From Pasteurella multocida subsp. multocida OH4807 (GTDB lineage Bacteria; Pseudomonadota; Gammaproteobacteria; Enterobacterales; Pasteurellaceae): a stretch of 64,000 nt of DNA. A model generated the notes under the pieces. That model was not told the DNA's origin, searched no databases, and was given only the letters and a program-made list of their open reading frames with translations. The translations under genes were made by a program, and so were the position numbers. The stretch covers positions 248,001 to 312,000 of the forward strand of contig CP004391.1 in assembly GCA_000973525.1 (NCBI GenBank), written 5' to 3'. Below are positions 57,975 to 64,000 of this stretch, piece after piece; position 1 is the first letter of the stretch, and every line of letters starts with the position of its first letter.

Positions 57975-58448
57975 TTACGCCGCGTCAATTTGAGCTAATA
58001 AATTTACCATTTCTAAAGCAACCAGTGCCGCTTCCGCACCTTTATTCCCTGCTTTAGTTCCAGCACGTTCAATGGCTTGCTCAATGTTTTCTGTTGTTAA
58101 TACACCAAAAGCAACCGGAATATTAGCATTCATTGCAACTTGACCTAACCCACTACTTGCTTCCCCTGCAACATATTCAAAATGCGCAGTACCACCACGA
58201 ATGACCGTACCTAATGCAACAATGGCGTCATACTTTTTGCTTTCTGCTAAACGACGTGCTACTAAAGGTAATTCATAAGCACCTGGCGCACGTACTAAGG
58301 TAATATTTTCTTCTTTCACTTGACCAATGCGTTTTAAGGCATCTAGTGCTCCTTCTAATAAACTTTCATTAATAAAGCTATTAAAACGCCCAATCACCAC
58401 TGCGATTTTGGCATTGGGTGCAGCAATTGTCCCTTCTAATACGTTCAT
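57975..58448 (-). CDS. ribH: 6,7-dimethyl-8-ribityllumazine synthase
   Basis: Penultimate enzyme of riboflavin synthesis, forming icosahedral shells. The 157 residues (E. coli 156) have [19 protein letters not shown] near 18-36, [11 protein letters not shown] near 53-63, [15 protein letters not shown] near 82-96 with the catalytic His, and [15 protein letters not shown] near 116-130. It leads the ribH-nusB-thiL-pgpA run and is divergent from tyrP. No FMN riboswitch is visible in the short leader. Confidence 0.96.
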   Translation of the reverse strand: MNVLEGTIAAPNAKIAVVIGRFNSFINESLLEGALDALKRIGQVKEENITLVRAPGAYELPLVARRLAESKKYDAIVALGTVIRGGTAHFEYVAGEASSGLGQVAMNANIPVAFGVLTTENIEQAIERAGTKAGNKGAEAALVALEMVNLLAQIDAA

Positions 58449-58561
58449 ATTGTTTCCTAATTGTCAGGTTGATAGATAAAATCGGTTGCGAATTTTAACA
58501 CAAAATTTTCATTCAATCAGTAGTTATCTGATGGATTCCTTGTGAAGCAAAAAATACACAC

Positions 58562-58622
58562 TGTAAAAAAATCATAACACCTGTAAAAAAATGATTACAT
58601 TTTATTTTTTTTACGCTAAAAT
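58562..58622 (+). promoter_or_regulatory. tyrP promoter with tandem TyrR boxes
   Basis: Two TyrR-type boxes (consensus TGTAAA-N6-TTTACA) lie two bases apart: 58562-58579 ends ATAACA (weaker), 58582-58599 ends ATTACA (stronger). The stronger overlaps a plausible -35, TTACAT (58595-58600), with a 16-base spacer to a -10, TAAAAT (58617-58622). This closely parallels E. coli tyrP, where adjacent strong and weak boxes give tyrosine repression and phenylalanine activation. Confidence 0.85.
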
Positions 58623-58660
58623 GCTTGCACACATTTGTTGTTTTTACTTGAGAGAAATTT

Positions 58661-59872
58661 ATGAAAAATAAAACGTTTGGGAGTGCACTCTTAGTTGCAG
58701 GTACCACAATTGGCGCAGGGATGCTGGCCATGCCACTCACTTCAGCAGAGATGGGCTTTACTTATACTTTGATTCTGCTCTTTATTTTATGGGGGCTGCT
58801 TTCTTATAGCGCCTTACTTTTTGTTGAAGTTTATCAAAAAGCGGAAACTAAAAATGCAGGGATTGCGACATTAGCGGAACAGTATTTTGGCTTACCTGGT
58901 CGTATCTTAGCCACATTATCCCTCGTCATTTTTATGTATGCGATCTTATCCGCTTATGTCACAGGGGGAGGTTCACTCTTAGCTGGTATCTTACCTTTTT
59001 TAGGTGAGCATGCTACATCGATTTCAATTGTACTCTTTACGCTCGTGCTTGGTGTCTTTATTGTCATTAGTACAGGTGCTGTCGATATGTTGACACGTTT
59101 ACTTTTTGCCATCAAGCTCATTGCCTTTGCCTTAGTCTTACTCATGATGCTACCGCTGGTTAAAACAGATAATTTACTTGCGATGCCATTGAAAGACTTC
59201 TTAATTATTTCGGCAAGCCCCGTCTTTTTCACCTCATTTGGTTTCCATGTCATTATACCAAGTATTAATAGCTATTTAGAGGGGAATATTCGCCGTTTAC
59301 GTATTGCCATTATCACAGGTACTGCTATTCCATTAGTAGCTTATATTGTATGGCAAATGGCAACCCATGGCGTCTTCCCACAAAGTCAGTTTGTACAAAT
59401 TCTAAATACAGACCCTACATTAAACGGTTTGATTACAGCAACATACCAAGCCACTGAAAGTAGTTTGATTAGTTCAGCAATGCGCTTGTTCTTTACATTA
59501 GCCTTAATTACATCGTTCTTAGGGGTTGCTCTGTCTTTATTTGACTGCCTGTATGATTTATTAAAACGTGTCAATATTAAAGCTAACCGCTTTTCATTAG
59601 GACTCCTTACTTTCTTACCACCGCTCGTATTTGCCTTGTTCTACCCAGAAGGTTTTGTCATGGCATTAGGCTATGCGGGTCAAATGTTTACATTCTATGG
59701 GTTAGTTTTACCTGTGGGTATGGCTTGGCGTGCCAGAAAACGTTACCCTGATTTACCATATCGTGTGCTCGGTGGAAACCTTACGCTGTTTGCGGCATTA
59801 ATCCTCGGACTATTAATTATGAATGTACCGTTCTTGATTAAAGCAGGTTATCTTCCAGCCGTAATTGGTTAA
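58661..59872 (+). CDS. tyrP: Tyrosine-specific permease TyrP
   Basis: Aromatic amino-acid:proton symporter of the HAAAP family in the inner membrane, 403 residues (E. coli 403), with 11 predicted spans. The N-terminal GSALLVAGTTIGAGMLAMPL is the family signature; FFTSFGFHVIIPSI lies mid-protein. Tandem TyrR boxes in its promoter support tyrosine as the substrate over tryptophan. It stands alone, ending at a strong terminator. Confidence 0.93.
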   Translation: MKNKTFGSALLVAGTTIGAGMLAMPLTSAEMGFTYTLILLFILWGLLSYSALLFVEVYQKAETKNAGIATLAEQYFGLPGRILATLSLVIFMYAILSAYVTGGGSLLAGILPFLGEHATSISIVLFTLVLGVFIVISTGAVDMLTRLLFAIKLIAFALVLLMMLPLVKTDNLLAMPLKDFLIISASPVFFTSFGFHVIIPSINSYLEGNIRRLRIAIITGTAIPLVAYIVWQMATHGVFPQSQFVQILNTDPTLNGLITATYQATESSLISSAMRLFFTLALITSFLGVALSLFDCLYDLLKRVNIKANRFSLGLLTFLPPLVFALFYPEGFVMALGYAGQMFTFYGLVLPVGMAWRARKRYPDLPYRVLGGNLTLFAALILGLLIMNVPFLIKAGYLPAVIG

Positions 59873-59897
59873 TTAACAAAAAATGATGTCGTTTAAG

Positions 59898-59928
59898 CAG
59901 GTCGGTTAATAACCGACCTGTTTTTTTA
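59898..59928 (+). terminator. Terminator of tyrP
   Basis: CAGGTCGGTTA/TAACCGACCTG stem with a one-base to three-base loop followed by seven T. Confidence 0.93.
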
Positions 59929-60157
59929 TGTCTGATCTACTCGCCTATCAAGCTTTACTTTGAAAACGCTGGTGATTTTCATGAGAGCACGAAGGGGCAT
60001 TTCAATCTTTGCCCTCTGTCCTCTTTGTGTTATTTAAGTTGAACAAAAAATAAAAATTTTAAATAAACTCGAACATTTTTTTATTTTTTTTGTCTTATAA
60101 ATACCTAAACTGCGGCTTGTGGTTTGGTGTTTCTACTTTTATTGGAGAAAATGAAAA
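59929..60157 (+). other. Upstream region of the HtrA-type gene
   Basis: About 230 AT-rich bases holding the promoter of the protease gene. GGAGAA at about 60145 is its ribosome site. I looked for a sigma-E pattern (GAACTT, 16 bases, TCTGA) and found no good match. Confidence 0.5.
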
Positions 60158-61537
60158 ATGAAAAAAACAAATTTTCTATTAACCAGCATTGCTCTCGGAT
60201 TAAGCATTCTATCAACGCCGATGCTCTCTCAAGCATCACTCCCTGCCTATGTTGAAGGTCAACAGGTTCCTAGTCTCGCCCCGATGTTAGAAAAAGTCTT
60301 GCCAGCTGTTGTCTCAATTTCGGTGGAAGGTAAAGCACAAACTAATGGTCCAGCCCAATTTCATGGTATCCCAGAGGAATTTAAATTTTTCTTTGGTCCC
60401 GATATTTTTAATGATCGTGCGCCTCGTAATTTCCGTGGTATTGGTTCTGGTGTCATTATTAACGCAGAAAAAGGCTATGTGTTAACAAACAATCATGTTA
60501 TTGATAATGCGGATAAGATTACTGTACAGCTACAAGATGGACGTGAATTAAGTGCAAAAGTTATCGGTGCGGATGAACAATCCGATGTTGCGTTAATTCA
60601 AATTGAAAAACCAAAAAATCTTACCGCACTTAAGATTGCCGACTCAGATAAGCTCCGTGTAGGTGATTTCACTGTAGCCATCGGTAATCCATTTGGTTTA
60701 GGTCAAACGGTCACATCAGGTATTGTTTCAGCTTTAGGTCGTTCAACTGGTTCTGATAGTGGAACTTATGAAAACTATATTCAAACAGATGCGGCGGTTA
60801 ACCGCGGCAATTCTGGTGGTCCACTAGTCAATTTACAAGGCGAGTTAATTGGTATCAACACCGCAATTATTTCCCCAAGTGGAGGCAATGCGGGTATTGC
60901 TTTTGCGATCCCAAGTAATATGGCAAATAATCTTGTACAACAAATTCTCGAGTTTGGTGAAGTTCGTCGAGGAATGCTAGGGATCAAAGGGGGAGAATTA
61001 AATGCTGACCTCGCAAAAGCCTTTGATATCGAAGCACAACAAGGAGCCTTTATTAGTGAAGTACTGCCAAACTCTGCGGCTGAAAAAGCGGGGTTAAAAG
61101 CGGGAGATGTGATTATTGCAATGAATGGGCAAAAAATTTCGAGCTTTGCAGAAATGCGAGCCAAAATTGCCACATCTGGCGCAGGAAAAGAAATTGAATT
61201 AACGTATTTACGTGATGGGAAAAAACAGCATGCAAAAGTGACGCTGCAATCAGATGATCAAACCCAGGCTGATGCAAGTAATTTATTACCAGCACTCACT
61301 GGGGCTGAAATGAGTAATTATGATGAAAAAGGCATAAAAGGAGTGGTGATCACACGTGTTGCAGCAAAATCTATCGCAGAGCAACGTGGCTTGAAAAAAG
61401 ACGATATTATTATCGGTGTGAATCGTCAGAAAGTCGAAAATTTAGGTCAATTACGTAAAATCCTTGATACGAAACCGTCTGCTATTGCATTGAATATTAT
61501 TCGCGGTGAAAATAATTTCTACTTACTTATTCAATAA
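60158..61537 (+). CDS. htrA: Periplasmic serine protease HtrA/DegQ type
   Basis: Periplasmic protease-chaperone that clears misfolded envelope proteins; needed for virulence in many pathogens. The 459 residues have a signal peptide (cleavage after SQA, residue 26), the protease domain with the triad His113 (TNNHVID), Asp143 (QSDVALIQ) and Ser219 (GNSGGPL), then two PDZ domains (about 265-355 and 375-455). The loop before the triad is short, which favours DegQ over DegP. An uptake core lies at 60623-60631. It is converging with the DUF945 gene. Confidence 0.95.
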   Translation: MKKTNFLLTSIALGLSILSTPMLSQASLPAYVEGQQVPSLAPMLEKVLPAVVSISVEGKAQTNGPAQFHGIPEEFKFFFGPDIFNDRAPRNFRGIGSGVIINAEKGYVLTNNHVIDNADKITVQLQDGRELSAKVIGADEQSDVALIQIEKPKNLTALKIADSDKLRVGDFTVAIGNPFGLGQTVTSGIVSALGRSTGSDSGTYENYIQTDAAVNRGNSGGPLVNLQGELIGINTAIISPSGGNAGIAFAIPSNMANNLVQQILEFGEVRRGMLGIKGGELNADLAKAFDIEAQQGAFISEVLPNSAAEKAGLKAGDVIIAMNGQKISSFAEMRAKIATSGAGKEIELTYLRDGKKQHAKVTLQSDDQTQADASNLLPALTGAEMSNYDEKGIKGVVITRVAAKSIAEQRGLKKDDIIIGVNRQKVENLGQLRKILDTKPSAIALNIIRGENNFYLLIQ

Positions 61538-61551
61538 ATAGTAAATCATAA

Positions 61552-61580
61552 AATGGGGAGGCATTTGCCTCCCCATTCTT
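61552..61580. terminator. Hairpin after the HtrA-type gene
   Basis: AATGGGGAGGCA/TGCCTCCCCATT near-perfect stem between two converging genes, with only a short T-run (TTCTTG). Probably a terminator. Confidence 0.7.
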
Positions 61581-61622
61581 GTACATCAATCATCCATCCA
61601 AATAGACTGTACATTCAGCAAA

Positions 61623-63053
61623 TTAATATCCCATTCCGAATAAAAATAAAACAATCATCATTAATACTTGTTCTTCAGGAATCTCTTGCCCATTCAATTT
61701 CAACGCATTATTTTCAAGCAATAAGGCTAAATTCAGTGATTGTTCATTGGAAACCAATACCCCATTTTGAATTGCCTCTGCAAATAAAAGTGTAATCGTT
61801 TGTTCCGCTGAGTCACTGGCTTGTTCTTTTGTCATACCATTTGCTTGGTTTAGCACTGTAAACAAGCGAACTAATGCCTGCTTCTCTAAATGAATATTCA
61901 TCGCCAATTGCTTGAATAACGCCAAAACTTTGCCTTGTTCTAACAAATTCCAATTACCATTTGCTATTTCGACAATCATATTCCCTGTCAACTCTCCCGC
62001 TTCTGAAGTCAATTTCAACGGTTCAATTTGCAATAAAGGACGATTGTCTAAAATGGTTTTAGATAATGCCTCGAGTTGTTCTTCAAAGGCAATGCTCTCA
62101 ACCTGCTCACTTTCAATTAACTTGAGAAGCTTATTCATTGACGAGCCTTCGATATGTGCTAAGGTAAGGTTAGCATCCAGCTGACCAAGCAATTGACCAT
62201 TTACTAACATTTCAGGTATTTTCGTTACAAGCTCATAGTTTACAAACTGTTCCGTTTTTTTAGTACTTGAGTCCAAAAAAAGATTTCGATATTCCAAATT
62301 AAAATCACGACGATTCGGATCCGTTAAAGAAACACGCATATTGTCAATCTGCGCGACCTGTTTACCGACAGGAATCCGTTCCCATTCTGATGTCTGCAAA
62401 TCACTCTCAATTTTAATATTATTCAATGTAATTAACGAGTTGGATGGCTGTTCCTTGGCACGAATCGCGACATTCAACTCATTGATCATCATTTGCAACT
62501 TGCCTATACCCTCATCAGTTAATTGGTCAAAATCGAAGTCAATCCCTTTCCACATTATTTCCGCATCAGTCAACGCCAGTTTAGCGGGCGCAATCTGTGC
62601 TTTTCCAGTAAACGTCGAATCATAGTGAATCTTAATTTGACTCTCAAAAGGAAGTCGACCTTGCGCATAATCAAACCATGGTTGTGTTGTTGCATTTTGT
62701 ACTACACGATCATGACTTGATAACAACACTGGCATAATGTCAAATTGGCGTAAACGGTCTAATGGAATTGGACCGTGATAAAGTGTACTTTCAAATGGCA
62801 CAGTAAATGCCGTATTAGAAAAAGCCCCTACCAACTCATAAGTCACTTTAGAGCTAAACACACCACGCTCAACATGCAATTTGTCAAATTTAATTTGTTG
62901 TTCAGAAGCATCAACTTCTGCTAACTTTGTATTGACTAACGTTAAACGTTCTTCAATTTTTTCCTCAATAATTTTACCCGTATACCAGCTTGAACCCGTC
63001 CAAATTGCCGCTAGTGCACCAATGACGCTTAACGCCACAAATGATTTTTTCAT
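61623..63053 (-). CDS. DUF945 (YdgA-like) membrane-anchored protein
   Basis: Protein of 476 residues with an N-terminal signal anchor (about 6-24, SFVALSVIGALAAIWTGSSWYTG by its hydrophobic core) and a long periplasmic part. It fits DUF945/YdgA: KIIEEKIEERLTLVN near 27-41, SKVTYELVG near 69-77 and HDRVVQNATTQPWFDYAQG near 116-134. The family may act in envelope or lipid handling related to AsmA-like proteins, but no function is established. It converges with the htrA-type gene and diverges from dnaK. Confidence 0.82.
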   Translation of the reverse strand: MKKSFVALSVIGALAAIWTGSSWYTGKIIEEKIEERLTLVNTKLAEVDASEQQIKFDKLHVERGVFSSKVTYELVGAFSNTAFTVPFESTLYHGPIPLDRLRQFDIMPVLLSSHDRVVQNATTQPWFDYAQGRLPFESQIKIHYDSTFTGKAQIAPAKLALTDAEIMWKGIDFDFDQLTDEGIGKLQMMINELNVAIRAKEQPSNSLITLNNIKIESDLQTSEWERIPVGKQVAQIDNMRVSLTDPNRRDFNLEYRNLFLDSSTKKTEQFVNYELVTKIPEMLVNGQLLGQLDANLTLAHIEGSSMNKLLKLIESEQVESIAFEEQLEALSKTILDNRPLLQIEPLKLTSEAGELTGNMIVEIANGNWNLLEQGKVLALFKQLAMNIHLEKQALVRLFTVLNQANGMTKEQASDSAEQTITLLFAEAIQNGVLVSNEQSLNLALLLENNALKLNGQEIPEEQVLMMIVLFLFGMGY

Positions 63054-63188
63054 AAAAATATCCTAAATAAAATGAAATTAGCATGTGCAATGTACCACAA
63101 ATCAAGCATAGTATAAAATCTATTCTTTTTTGCTGATAACCTGGACATCATTCATTTTCGTCTGCAACGAAAATTTTTTATTTTCCCC

Positions 63189-63216
63189 CTTGAACTTCGT
63201 AAGTTTAACCTCATTT
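63189..63216 (+). promoter_or_regulatory. Sigma32 heat-shock promoter P1 of dnaK
   Basis: CTTGAA (63189-63194), 14-base spacer, CCTCATTT (63209-63216), against the consensus CTTGAA-N13-15-CCCCATNT: a perfect -35 and a one-base-variant -10. Confidence 0.8.
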
Positions 63217-63298
63217 ACTACAACACAAACAACTTGACCCAAAATGAGCACACCTCAAGTTACTTATGGAAAATAAAACAAAAATTTTATTCTTAGGA

Positions 63299-64000
<702 letters not shown>

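Noticed and set aside
58449..58660. FMN riboswitch for ribH
   Set aside because: The space before ribH is short and shows none of the conserved FMN-element helices; the region is explained by the tyrP promoter.
58513..58740. Minus-strand 75-codon frame across the tyrP start
   Set aside because: It overlaps the TyrR boxes, promoter and first tyrP codons and has no ribosome site or homology.
59929..60157. Sigma-E promoter for the HtrA-type gene
   Set aside because: No GAACTT-type -35 with a properly spaced TCTGA-type -10 could be found.

Overview
The window reads as chromosomal DNA of a Pasteurellaceae bacterium, most likely Pasteurella multocida or a very close relative. The evidence is the AT-leaning composition, at least 15 copies of the DNA-uptake core AAGTGCGGT (Haemophilus/Pasteurella type), Pasteurellaceae versions of housekeeping genes, and a gene order (Hsf-like adhesin, greA, dacB, nrdA ... 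htrA, dnaK) that fits P. multocida as I remember it. I ran no database search. I saw no phage, complete insertion sequence, CRISPR array, rRNA or tRNA.

Layout. 0-2.7 kb: the start of an unknown exported protein, sppA, and a ydjA-like nitroreductase. 2.7-7.7 kb: one tightly packed minus-strand run of xthA, a DUF695/RraB-type protein and a licA-B-C-D phosphocholine cluster that would put phosphocholine on lipopolysaccharide. 7.9-14.4 kb: acs, folE, moeA-moeB, ubiX and an unrecognised membrane protein. 14.4-28 kb: conserved core blocks cvpA-purF (with a PurR box), yfbV/ackA-pta, and yoaA-tsaB-slp-fadD-rnd in the same order as in E. coli, then a hexose-6-phosphate mutarotase. 28-41 kb: an AEC transporter, yhbY, an 8.1-kb trimeric autotransporter adhesin gene lying between yhbY and greA, then dacB and a MOSC protein. 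41-47.2 kb: class I ribonucleotide reductase nrdA ... nrdB-yfaE, with a two-part sodium:amino-acid symporter (large subunit plus a 30-residue MetS-like subunit) between nrdA and nrdB. 47.2-54.5 kb: a complete tetrathionate respiration locus, ttrBCA diverging from ttrSR, with a perfect FNR-type box between them. 54.5-58.5 kb: dapB, a LysE-type exporter and ribH-nusB-thiL-pgpA. 58.6-64 kb: tyrP with tandem TyrR boxes, an HtrA/Deg protease, a DUF945 protein, and the start of dnaK behind two sigma32-type promoters.

How it fits together. The accessory content is what a mucosal animal colonist would use: phosphocholine decoration, a giant adhesin, and anaerobic respiration on tetrathionate. The remainder is core metabolism. 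Nothing here is clearly a new system. The points most worth a second look are the placement and repeat structure of the adhesin, the lic cluster's apparent dependence on an upstream housekeeping transcript with no phase-variation repeats, the MoeB lacking both zinc CxxC pairs, the interrupted nrdA/nrdB pair with its MetS-like small subunit, a 10-codon ORF between greA and its terminator, and the unrecognised membrane protein at 13.65-14.4 kb.
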